A program made the translations under genes and the position numbers. Positions 1 to 4,536 of a DNA stretch of 5,212 bases are shown piece by piece. Each line of letters opens with the position of its first letter. Positions within the stretch are counted from its first letter, which is position 1. Below the pieces are notes generated by a model that was not told the origin of the DNA, searched no databases, and worked only from the letters and a program-made list of their open reading frames with translations. Origin of the DNA: an uncultured Clostridia bacterium (GTDB taxonomy: Bacteria > Bacillota > Clostridia > TANB77 > CAG-508); assembly GCA_934162925.1 (NCBI GenBank), contig CAKPJR010000072.1, positions 1 through 5,212 of the forward strand, written 5' to 3'.

Positions 1-158
1 GTGTATGGAAGAAAATTGAGAAAGATTATTCAGAAGAGAATATTCTTAATATTTCTAAACAGTATAGAATACCAATTAGCTTTATTGTTGGTAGACTTGC
101 TAACTTAAATATGATTAGTTATAGAAGCAAATTATACAATGAGAATAAATTGAAATAA
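1..158 (+). CDS. C-terminal end of an ImmA/IrrE-like (HigA C-terminal-like) protein, 5' truncated by the window
   Basis: The reading frame starts at base 3 and runs 51 codons to the TAA at 156-158; the start lies outside the window. The visible tail contains an ISKQYRIPISFIVGRLANLN stretch. This resembles the C-terminal helix-turn of ImmA/IrrE metallopeptidases and HigA-type proteins, where a segment of the form 'I.P..VVGRL' precedes a short basic tail ending in 'LNKLK'; here the tail ends in NENKLK. The zinc-binding HExxH motif of ImmA/IrrE would lie upstream and cannot be checked. Such proteins usually accompany an Xre-type repressor and cleave or control it, often in mobile or toxin-antitoxin-like modules. 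The family call rests on about 35 residues, so it is tentative. The frame itself is sound, because the other two frames on this strand are soon interrupted or look non-coding. Confidence 0.55.
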   Translation, partial: VWKKIEKDYSEENILNISKQYRIPISFIVGRLANLNMISYRSKLYNENKLK

Positions 159-278
159 TATAAACAAATAATAAAATTCATAAATCAATCCTTCTTTTAA
201 TATAATTGTACAAAGCAATAAAGCTAGATAAAAATAATTATATAAGAGATTAATTTAACCCAGAAAAGAATTATAGTG

Positions 279-321
279 AAATAGAGATTACAATTAGCAA
301 AAAGTACATCTCTATTTTTTT
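279..321 (+). terminator. Rho-independent terminator, possibly bidirectional
   Basis: AAATAGAGAT (279-288) is the exact reverse complement of ATCTCTATTT (308-317). The stem can extend by three pairs (TAC 289-291 with GTA 304-306) if C307 bulges, leaving a loop at 292-303. Seven T follow at 315-321. The 5' arm begins with a short A run, so the element could also work weakly on the minus strand. It lies 120 bases past the stop of the ImmA/IrrE-like gene and probably ends that transcript, insulating the promoter at 357. Confidence 0.7.
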
Positions 322-330
322 GTCGAAAAA
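318..330 (+). promoter_or_regulatory. Candidate Spo0A box (0A box)
   Basis: TGTCGAA at 321-327 is an exact match to the core 0A box (TGNCGAA). It is flanked by T on the left and A on the right, giving TTTTGTCGAAAAA, which is also the preferred flank in Bacillus and Clostridium. It ends 29 bases before the -35 hexamer of the consensus promoter at 357-385. A weaker reverse-strand version (TTTGTCAA, complement of 357-364) overlaps that -35 box. A 7-mer occurs by chance in AT-rich DNA, but the extended flanks and the position make it plausible. Confidence 0.45.
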
Positions 331-356
331 GGTCAACAAAAGCAAAGCGATAACAA

Positions 357-385
357 TTGACAAATTCAGAAAAACAAAGTATAAT
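357..385 (+). promoter_or_regulatory. Consensus sigma-A promoter
   Basis: TTGACA (357-362) and TATAAT (380-385) are both perfect hexamers with the ideal 17-base spacer. Initiation is expected near A392. The next gene starts at 700, so the transcript has a leader of about 300 bases unless it stops at the terminator at 434-463. It is the strongest promoter in the window and the natural candidate for driving either a small RNA or the downstream cluster through a conditional leader. Confidence 0.85.
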
Positions 386-407
386 TTAATTACATTTAAT
401 TAATGCA
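380..407 (+). repeat. 28-nt direct repeat, copy 1 (-10 box plus early transcribed region)
   Basis: This copy begins with the TATAAT of the consensus promoter and contains the core ATTACATTTAATTA (389-402), then TGCA after one variable base. It matches 498-525 at 25 of 28 positions; the three differences are at 386/504, 388/506 and 403/521. The copies are 118 bases apart and both sit at the head of a hairpin-plus-terminator module. Confidence 0.75.
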
Positions 408-463
408 CACGAAAGTGTGGAAGTCGTGTATTCAAAAAATGAGAGTTCAAGCTCTCATTTTTT
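392..463 (+). ncRNA. Short terminated leader RNA or small RNA (about 72 nt)
   Basis: This is defined by the consensus promoter upstream (predicted start near 392) and the strong terminator at 434-463. Between them lies CACAC-GAAA-GTGTG (406-419), a five-pair hairpin closed by a GNRA-type GAAA tetraloop. An alternative helix, AATGCAC (402-408) with GTGTATT (426-432), has seven pairs including one G-U and excludes the first. There is no plausible open reading frame. I do not recognise it as a named riboswitch or sRNA family. It may be an independent sRNA or the attenuated leader of the downstream cluster; the sequence alone cannot decide. Confidence 0.55.
434..463 (+). terminator. Strong Rho-independent terminator inside the leader
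   Basis: AAAAAATGAGAG (434-445) pairs exactly with CTCTCATTTTTT (452-463), giving a 12-pair stem with a six-base loop at 446-451. The six final T form the U-tract. It lies only about 40 bases after the predicted start from the promoter at 357-385 and 237 bases before the next gene, so it would end most transcripts early. The perfect symmetry would also let it act on the minus strand. Confidence 0.8.
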
Positions 464-497
464 GCTATTATATAAGAATAAAAATTAGATAATTAAA

Positions 498-525
498 TAT
501 AATATTATTACATTTAATTATTGCA
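498..525 (+). repeat. 28-nt direct repeat, copy 2 (contains a second TATAAT)
   Basis: This is the partner of 380-407, with 25 of 28 bases identical. It includes TATAAT at 498-503 and ATTACATTTAATTA at 507-520. The -35 region of this copy is poor: no hexamer close to TTGACA sits 16-18 bases upstream, the sequence at 475-480 being AGAATA. It may therefore be a weak or activator-dependent promoter, or a conserved transcribed element rather than a promoter. Confidence 0.7.
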
Positions 526-587
526 TGGTAATACATGGTGGTTAAATTAATGTAGTTGCTTTTATATTTTAAAAGCAACTATTCTTT
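509..587 (+). ncRNA. Second structured leader module: helix, small hairpin and terminator-like stem
   Basis: TACATT (509-514) pairs with AATGTA (549-554). After a bulged T515, AATT (516-519) pairs with AATT (545-548), giving ten pairs in all. CATG (524-527) with CATG (534-537) can form a small inner hairpin. The following stem, TAGTTGCTTTT (553-563) with AAAAGCAACTA (571-581), shares bases 553-554 with the first helix, so the two touch. The layout repeats that of 380-463. I do not recognise the family. Whether it has its own promoter or is read from 357-385 is open. Confidence 0.4.
553..587 (+). terminator. Terminator-like hairpin, second in the leader
   Basis: TAGTTGCTTTT (553-563) and AAAAGCAACTA (571-581) are exact reverse complements; A564-T570 adds a twelfth pair, leaving a five-base loop. 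The following TTCTTT (582-587) is an imperfect U-tract, so termination would be less efficient than at 434-463. It lies 112 bases before the sortase relic start. Confidence 0.55.
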
Positions 588-635
588 ATATACGTGTAAT
601 ATAGATAAAAATAAGTTTAATTTAGTTTTATAAAA

Positions 636-687
636 TGCATGCACATTTATTTTATATGATTCATAATATATTACAAATGTGCATGTA
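636..687 (+). repeat. Long inverted repeat abutting the Shine-Dalgarno of the sortase relic
   Basis: CATGCACATTT (638-648) is the exact reverse complement of AAATGTGCATG (675-685). G637-T686 (wobble) and T636-A687 extend it to 13 pairs, with a 26-base AT-rich loop. No T-run follows, so it is not a terminator. The 3' arm ends at the AGGTGAT Shine-Dalgarno (688-694) that serves the TTG codon at 700. As RNA it could affect translation initiation or message stability; as DNA it could be an operator. Confidence 0.6.
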
Positions 688-699
688 AGGTGATTAAAT

Positions 700-1039
700 T
701 TGAGAAGTAGAACAATTGTAATTAAAAGTAAATATTTATTATTTATTTTTGTATTATCAATTGTTTTTTTTATGTGTTCTTTATATTCAAAATATAATCA
801 GAAAAAACAGAATAATATAATAAATGTGCAAGAAAGTGTTTTTGAGAATAATGAAATAAAAAAAGTTGAACAGAAAGGCTATAAAAAATTAGAACCATAC
901 AAAAGTATGCCACAGCAATTAGAAGGATATGAAGTTATAGGAAAATTAGAGATTCCTAAAATTAATTTAACAACATACATATTGTCAGAAAGGAGCAGTT
1001 AAAAGGCTTATAATTAAAGCAGTAGATGTATATGATTAA
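700..1039 (+). pseudogene. Sortase relic (class D-like) with an out-of-frame internal deletion
   Basis: A 100-codon frame opens at TTG 700, five bases after the Shine-Dalgarno AGGTGAT, and stops at TAA 1000-1002. Residues 12-28 form an N-terminal membrane anchor, 29-75 a polar linker, and 76-95 (GYEVIGKLEIPKINLTTYIL) the opening strand of a sortase domain. After residue 95 the similarity ends. In the next forward frame, 983-1039 reads CQKGAVKRLIIKAVDVYD then TAA, which looks like the end of a sortase: active-site Cys, then the catalytic Arg in an 'RLIVKA'-like strand. The middle of the domain, including the catalytic His, is absent. From family length I infer loss of roughly a hundred codons, with a junction near 980-990 that also changed frame. 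The product cannot be an active transpeptidase. The N-terminal match is firm. The C-terminal scrap is short, and the Cys assignment is tentative because the junction lies next to it. The relic directly precedes the Wzz-type gene. Confidence 0.7.
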
Positions 1040-1063
1040 AGCAAAATATTTTTATAAAAACTA

Positions 1064-1093
1064 TTGCCAAAATAATACGAAAACATATATAAT
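1064..1093 (+). promoter_or_regulatory. Promoter for the modulator-kinase-phosphatase cluster
   Basis: TTGCCA (1064-1069, five of six matches to TTGACA) and TATAAT (1088-1093, perfect) are separated by 18 bases. Initiation near 1100 would give a leader of about 28 bases ending in the GAGGAG Shine-Dalgarno of the gene at 1128. The promoter lies after the sortase relic, so the cluster need not depend on the 357-385 promoter or on read-through of the leader terminators. Confidence 0.6.
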
Positions 1094-1127
1094 ATTCTAT
1101 GAATTTACTAAAGAAAGAGGAGAAAAA

Positions 1128-1844
1128 ATGGAAGAATTAGATTTAAAAGAGCTATTTTTAATTTTTTGGAACAGAAAAATAGAAATCTTATTAATAACAC
1201 TAATTTTTGTTGTTATTGGTATCTTATATTCATATTTTTATTTAGTTCCAGTTTACAAATCTTCTACTACGTTGATACTTGCGCAAAGTTCATCAACTGC
1301 AGAACAAAAAGGAGAAAGTTCAATAACACAAACAGATTTAACATTGAACTCTAAATTAGTTTCTACATATAGCGAAATTATGAAGAGAAAATCAGTTTTG
1401 AGTAAAGTGGTAAGTAACTTAGGAATGTCTGAAAAAGATATAGATGAAATAAAGAAAAACGTTTCTGTAAAAGCAGTTTCAGACACAGAACTTATAGAAA
1501 TAACTGTTAAAAATAAGGAGCCAGAAAAAGCAGCTGTAATTGCTAATGAAATAGCTAAAGTGTTTAGCGAAAAAGTAGTTGAGATATACAACATTAGTAA
1601 TATATATATATTAGATAGAGCAGAAGCAAACCCCATTCCATGCAATATAAACCATGTAAAAGATATTGTTATATTTGCATTTATCGGAATTGTAATTTCT
1701 ATAATTATTTGCTTAATTGCGAATATGCTAGATACTACAATAAAGACAGAAGAAGATGTAGAAAAAACTACTGGACTATTGGTCCTAACTTCAATACCAG
1801 ATTACAATATAGAAGTTAGCAGAAAAGGAGGAAGAAACAAATGA
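1128..1844 (+). CDS. Wzz/YveK-type chain-length determinant and BY-kinase modulator
   Basis: This 238-residue membrane protein has the layout of the Firmicute CapA/YveK/YwqC family. It has a short cytoplasmic N-terminus, a membrane segment at about 19-38 followed by PVYKSSTTLIL, an extracytoplasmic part with predicted helices (about 70-160), a proline-containing segment (ANPIPCNINH, 167-176), and a second membrane segment at about 179-199. A short cytoplasmic tail follows (LDTTIKTEEDVEKTTGLLVL, then SIPDY). In this family the tail contacts and activates the partner tyrosine kinase, and the pair controls polysaccharide chain length and export. The start at 1128 is chosen because GAGGAG (1117-1122) lies five bases upstream and the protein then begins MEELDLKELF, as expected. 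The frame is open back to an ATG at 1026, but that has no such site and adds 34 unrelated residues. The stop overlaps the kinase start (ATGA), implying translational coupling. Confidence 0.9.
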   Translation: MEELDLKELFLIFWNRKIEILLITLIFVVIGILYSYFYLVPVYKSSTTLILAQSSSTAEQKGESSITQTDLTLNSKLVSTYSEIMKRKSVLSKVVSNLGMSEKDIDEIKKNVSVKAVSDTELIEITVKNKEPEKAAVIANEIAKVFSEKVVEIYNISNIYILDRAEANPIPCNINHVKDIVIFAFIGIVISIIICLIANMLDTTIKTEEDVEKTTGLLVLTSIPDYNIEVSRKGGRNK

Positions 1845-2680
1845 AAAAAGAATTAATTGTACAAAGAAGCCCTAAATCTCCAATTGCAGAAGTTTTTAGA
1901 ACATTGAGAACTAATATTCAATTTATGAATTCTAAAAAAACATTGAAAACTTTACTTTTTACTTCAACAATGCCAGGGGAAGGTAAAAGCTGGATTTCTT
2001 CTAACTTAGCAATTACGTTTGCTCAAGCAGGTAAAAAGGTTATATTGATAGATGCTGATATGAGAAAAGGAAGATTGCACAATATGTTCCAAACAGATAA
2101 AGTTCCTGGACTATCAAACTACTTATCAGGAATAGATTCACTAGGAAATACTCACAATGATATTATAAAATATGTAAGAGGAACAGAAATAGATAATTTA
2201 TTCTTAATACCAGCAGGAAATATTCCTCCTAACCCATCTGAATTATTAGCATCAGAACTAACTGTTGAAATGCTAGAGAGATTGAAAGATGTATTTGATA
2301 TTGTAATATTAGATGGAACCCCAAGCTTGCTTGTAACAGATGCAATAATACTATCAAGATTGGTAGATACTACAATAATAGTTACTTCACATAAATTTAC
2401 TAAAAAAGATAATTTGCAAAAAGTTAAAAAGGCAATAGAAAACGTTGGAGGAAATATTGCTGGAGTTGTTATAAATAAAATACCAGTAAATGTATCAAAA
2501 TATGAATCTACATATTACTATAGTTCAACTCCATATAGAGCAAAAACAGAGGAAATAGTTGAAAAACCAGCAAAACCAAGAGAAATATACAAGTTTGAAA
2601 ATGATGGAAACTTATCTAATGAAAAAACAAAAGAAATAATGTCAGAATTAGACGATTTTTTAAGAAAACAAAATAGTTAA
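1841..2680 (+). CDS. BY-kinase: bacterial tyrosine kinase of polysaccharide synthesis (CpsD/CapB/YwqD family)
   Basis: This 279-residue cytoplasmic P-loop kinase has the BY-kinase motifs in order. Residues 13-25 (SPIAEVFRTLRTN) form the N-terminal helix used in oligomer contacts. Walker A is TMPGEGKS (43-50), Walker A' is VILIDADMRKG (67-77), and Walker B is FDIVILD (152-158) followed by GTPSLLVTDA where many relatives have TPPV. IPAGNIPPNPSELL (123-136) is also typical. Five tyrosines cluster at 221, 225, 226, 227 and 232 and are the likely autophosphorylation sites. The cluster is followed by about 47 further residues, whereas classic members end at or near it. In the family the enzyme transfers ATP phosphate to its own and other tyrosines, once bound by the modulator tail. 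The Shine-Dalgarno AAGGAGG (1825-1831) lies inside the preceding gene, and the start overlaps its stop. The phosphatase follows after 14 bases. Confidence 0.92.
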   Translation: MKKELIVQRSPKSPIAEVFRTLRTNIQFMNSKKTLKTLLFTSTMPGEGKSWISSNLAITFAQAGKKVILIDADMRKGRLHNMFQTDKVPGLSNYLSGIDSLGNTHNDIIKYVRGTEIDNLFLIPAGNIPPNPSELLASELTVEMLERLKDVFDIVILDGTPSLLVTDAIILSRLVDTTIIVTSHKFTKKDNLQKVKKAIENVGGNIAGVVINKIPVNVSKYESTYYYSSTPYRAKTEEIVEKPAKPREIYKFENDGNLSNEKTKEIMSELDDFLRKQNS

Positions 2681-2694
2681 ACAGGAGCGAAAAT

Positions 2695-3417
2695 ATGATT
2701 GATGTACATTCACATATAATTCCGAATGTAGATGACGGTTCACATAGTGTTGAAGAAACATTTAAAATGATAGAAGAAGCAAAGCAAGCAGGATTTACAG
2801 ATATAATTTTAACTTCACATTTTTTGCTAAATCACTATGAAACAAATGCAAATGAGCTAGTTTTTTGGAAAGAAAAAATTCAAGAAATAATGAATGCAAG
2901 AAATTATGGGGTTAATCTACATTCTGGTATGGAAATATATATATCAAACCAAATACAAGATTTAATTAAAGAAAAGAGGCTTTTAACCTTAGCAAATAGC
3001 AGATACATTTTAATAGAATTGCCACTTAGTTCTACAGTTAAATACCTTGATTATGTTATTTATACTTTGCAAAGTTTATCAATACAACCAATAATTGCAC
3101 ATCCTGAAAGATATAAATATGTTCAAGAAAATCCGGACTTAGTAGAGGAGTACATAGAAAAAGGAGCTTTAATACAATGCAATTATGGTAGCATAGAAGA
3201 GCTATATGGAAAAGCTGCAAAGAAAACACTAAAAATTTTATTAAAGAAAAATAATGTACATTTTTTAGGCAGTGATTGCCATAGAGAAGGAAGTATATAT
3301 TTAATTATTCCACAGGCCATAAAAAAAATAAAAAAAATTATAGGTGAAGATGAATTTTATAAAATATCAACTATAAACCCAAAAAAAATCTTAGAAGATA
3401 CAGGTTGGGAAAGCTAA
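2695..3417 (+). CDS. PHP-type protein-tyrosine phosphatase (CpsB/CapC/YwqE family)
   Basis: This 240-residue cytoplasmic metal-dependent phosphatase dephosphorylates the cognate BY-kinase. The metal-site residues of the PHP fold are all present in the usual order: H5 and H7 (DVHSHI), D14 (VDDGS), H42 (TSH), E80 (GMEIY), E108 (IELP), H136 (IAHPERY), and D194 and H196 (GSDCHR). R139 after HPE and R197 are the conserved arginines. Length and motif spacing match characterised members, which are close to 243 residues, so the enzyme looks intact. AGGAG (2683-2687) lies seven bases before the ATG. The position right after the kinase is canonical, although the modulator, kinase, phosphatase order differs from loci in which the phosphatase gene comes first. 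It belongs to the same operon by spacing. Confidence 0.93.
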   Translation: MIDVHSHIIPNVDDGSHSVEETFKMIEEAKQAGFTDIILTSHFLLNHYETNANELVFWKEKIQEIMNARNYGVNLHSGMEIYISNQIQDLIKEKRLLTLANSRYILIELPLSSTVKYLDYVIYTLQSLSIQPIIAHPERYKYVQENPDLVEEYIEKGALIQCNYGSIEELYGKAAKKTLKILLKKNNVHFLGSDCHREGSIYLIIPQAIKKIKKIIGEDEFYKISTINPKKILEDTGWES

Positions 3418-3439
3418 TTTATAAAAATAGGAGATAAAA

Positions 3440-4423
3440 ATGAAAAAAATATTGATAAGCATAATTTCAATTGTATTAATATATGCAGTAACTTTTAATG
3501 TGGTTATAGCAACCGAAGCAAATCTTAATGAAAGTGGCAATACAATAGAAGAAAATGATAACACAGGCAATAGCAATACAAATACTTCAAAAGAACCATC
3601 TGATGAGGAGGATAACCAAGATGACGATGCTCCACCAATAAAAAATGAGGAGAATAAAAATAATTCAGAAACAACAAATGATAATGAAGAAACCAACAAC
3701 AATAGAAGACCTACAGAAAATTATAATCCTAATTCATCTACAAGTACAAATCAAAACAATCAGACTCAAAAATCACAAAATGCAGATTTAAAGTCACTAG
3801 AAGTAGATGCAGAAGGATTATCTCCAGAGTTTAACAAGAATGTAACAGAATACTATTTAGTAGTAGGCCTAGAAGTAGAAAATATTAAAGTTAATGCTAA
3901 AACAGATGATATTAATGCAGACGTTGTAGTATCTGGTAATACAGACTTAGACGAAGGAGAAAATAAAATAAGAATAACAGTAAAAGCAGAAGCAGGAAAT
4001 ACTAAGACATATATTATAAATGTAACTAGAACAGATAATGAAGAATTAGTTAATGCAAATTTAAAATCCTTGTCTATTAATGGATTTGAATTATATCCTA
4101 CATTTAAACCTAATATATATAACTATAATGTAAATATTAACGAAATTATGACATCTTTAGATATTAAAGCAGAAGCAGAAAATGAAAAGGCTAAATTGGA
4201 AATAGAAGGAAATAGCGATTTAAAAGAAGGAGATAATGTAATAAAAATTAATGTTACTGCAGAAGATGGAGAAACTGTTAGAACATATAAAATAAATGCA
4301 TATATTTCAGCTTCTAATGTTACAGTGCAGGAGGAAAATAAAATGCCTGCATATATAGCTATAGCAGTTCTTGCAGTTATTATACTAGTTTTAAGTATAA
4401 TATTAATTAAAAAGAAAAAATAG
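3440..4423 (+). CDS. Membrane-anchored surface protein with two cadherin-like beta-sandwich domains
   Basis: The protein has 327 residues. A signal peptide (about 1-24, probable cut after VIA) is followed by a low-complexity, acidic linker rich in Asn, Glu, Ser and Thr (about 26-115). Two copies of a domain resembling the bacterial cadherin-like beta-sandwich family (Cadherin-like_b1, PF12733) follow at about 116-197 and 206-288. Both carry the 'LKSL.v....L.P.F....Y' start, the 'G...L.EG.N.I.I.V.AE.G....Y.I.' middle and end. A single membrane helix (about 303-323) and a KKKK tail finish it. There is no LPXTG-like sorting signal, so anchoring is by the helix. AGGAG (3429-3433) lies six bases before the ATG, 22 bases after the phosphatase stop, so it is the last gene of the cluster. 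Its function is unknown; binding or spacing at the cell surface is a reasonable inference. Confidence 0.85.
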   Translation: MKKILISIISIVLIYAVTFNVVIATEANLNESGNTIEENDNTGNSNTNTSKEPSDEEDNQDDDAPPIKNEENKNNSETTNDNEETNNNRRPTENYNPNSSTSTNQNNQTQKSQNADLKSLEVDAEGLSPEFNKNVTEYYLVVGLEVENIKVNAKTDDINADVVVSGNTDLDEGENKIRITVKAEAGNTKTYIINVTRTDNEELVNANLKSLSINGFELYPTFKPNIYNYNVNINEIMTSLDIKAEAENEKAKLEIEGNSDLKEGDNVIKINVTAEDGETVRTYKINAYISASNVTVQEENKMPAYIAIAVLAVIILVLSIILIKKKK

Positions 4424-4441
4424 AAAACCACATATTTTCTA
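4421..4441 (+). other. Small AT-rich hairpin over the stop codon
   Basis: TAGAAAA (4421-4427) pairs with TTTTCTA (4435-4441) around a seven-base loop. The 5' arm begins with the TAG stop of the cadherin-like gene. It is too AT-rich and lacks a T-run, so it is at most an accessory to the terminator that follows. Confidence 0.3.
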
Positions 4442-4453
4442 TACAATACAGGG

Positions 4454-4489
4454 AAAGTTCTCAGAAATTAATTTTTGGGAACTTTTTTT
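4454..4489 (+). terminator. Rho-independent terminator of the kinase/surface-protein cluster
   Basis: The arm at 4454-4467 (AAAGTTCTCAGAAA) pairs over 14 positions with 4472-4485, with two G-T wobbles, around a TTAA loop (4468-4471). The T-run extends from 4483 to 4489. It lies 30 bases after the stop of the cadherin-like gene and separates this cluster from the cotJ operon. Confidence 0.85.
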
Positions 4490-4508
4490 AGATAGATGCC
4501 ATAATATA
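4481..4508 (+). promoter_or_regulatory. Possible sigma-K-like sporulation promoter for cotJ
   Basis: CATAATATA (4500-4508) fits the mother-cell sigma-K -10 pattern CATANNNTA, and AC (4481-4482) lies 17 bases before it, as in the short sigma-K -35 element. The start point would be near 4515, giving a leader of about 20 bases with AAGGAGGA at 4523-4530. The -35 part is inside the terminator stem. In Bacillus subtilis cotJ is transcribed by sigma-E, whose -10 (CATACAAT-like) this also partly resembles, so the sigma factor is uncertain. The local AT-richness makes chance matches likely. Confidence 0.4.
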
Positions 4509-4536
4509 TAGTATATACTAAAAAGGAGGAATATTA

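Larger units (their letters stand above)
159..699. other. 541-base non-coding region holding regulatory signals
   Basis: No open frame in this stretch combines a credible start, a ribosome binding site and a recognisable product. Bases 159-278 are plain AT-rich sequence in which I see nothing specific. From 279 on it is dense in signals, listed separately: a terminator hairpin (279-321), a Spo0A-like box (318-330), a consensus promoter (357-385), a short transcript with hairpin and terminator (392-463), a second copy of the promoter-proximal sequence (498-525) followed by another hairpin and terminator-like stem (509-587), and an inverted repeat (636-687) ending at the ribosome binding site of the sortase relic. 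Bases 588-635 show nothing beyond AT-richness. Confidence 0.7.

Noticed and set aside
125..187. A 20-codon minus-strand frame with an AAGAAGGA-like site, running into the end of the ImmA/IrrE-like gene
   Set aside because: It is very short, low in complexity, antisense to a coding end and without a promoter I can support.
361..375. CodY-like box (CAAATTCAGAAAAAC) in the spacer of the consensus promoter
   Set aside because: By my count it has five mismatches to the 15-base consensus, and AT-rich DNA gives such matches often.
402..433. Guanidine-II (mini-ykkC) or cyclic-di-GMP riboswitch
   Set aside because: There is no pair of hairpins with ACGR loops and none of the conserved cyclic-di-GMP core. 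Only the GAAA loop is suggestive.
485..503. A second strong promoter at the TATAAT of 498-503
   Set aside because: The -10 is perfect but no acceptable -35 lies 16-18 bases upstream, so it is recorded only as part of the repeat.
1026..1127. Upstream start at 1026 for the Wzz-type protein
   Set aside because: There is no Shine-Dalgarno before 1026. The extra 34 residues do not belong to the family and would cover the promoter at 1064-1093, whereas 1128 has GAGGAG and the expected N-terminus.
1253..1645. 130-codon minus-strand frame opposite the Wzz-type gene
   Set aside because: It is an antisense shadow of a clearly coding region, with no recognisable domain. The same holds for the minus-strand frames at 3391-3702, 4123-4446 and 4725-4973.
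4343..4420. Sortase sorting signal in the cadherin-like protein (MPAY just before the last helix)
   Set aside because: It has no Thr-Gly, is not a recognised variant, and directly adjoins the helix. A plain transmembrane anchor explains it.
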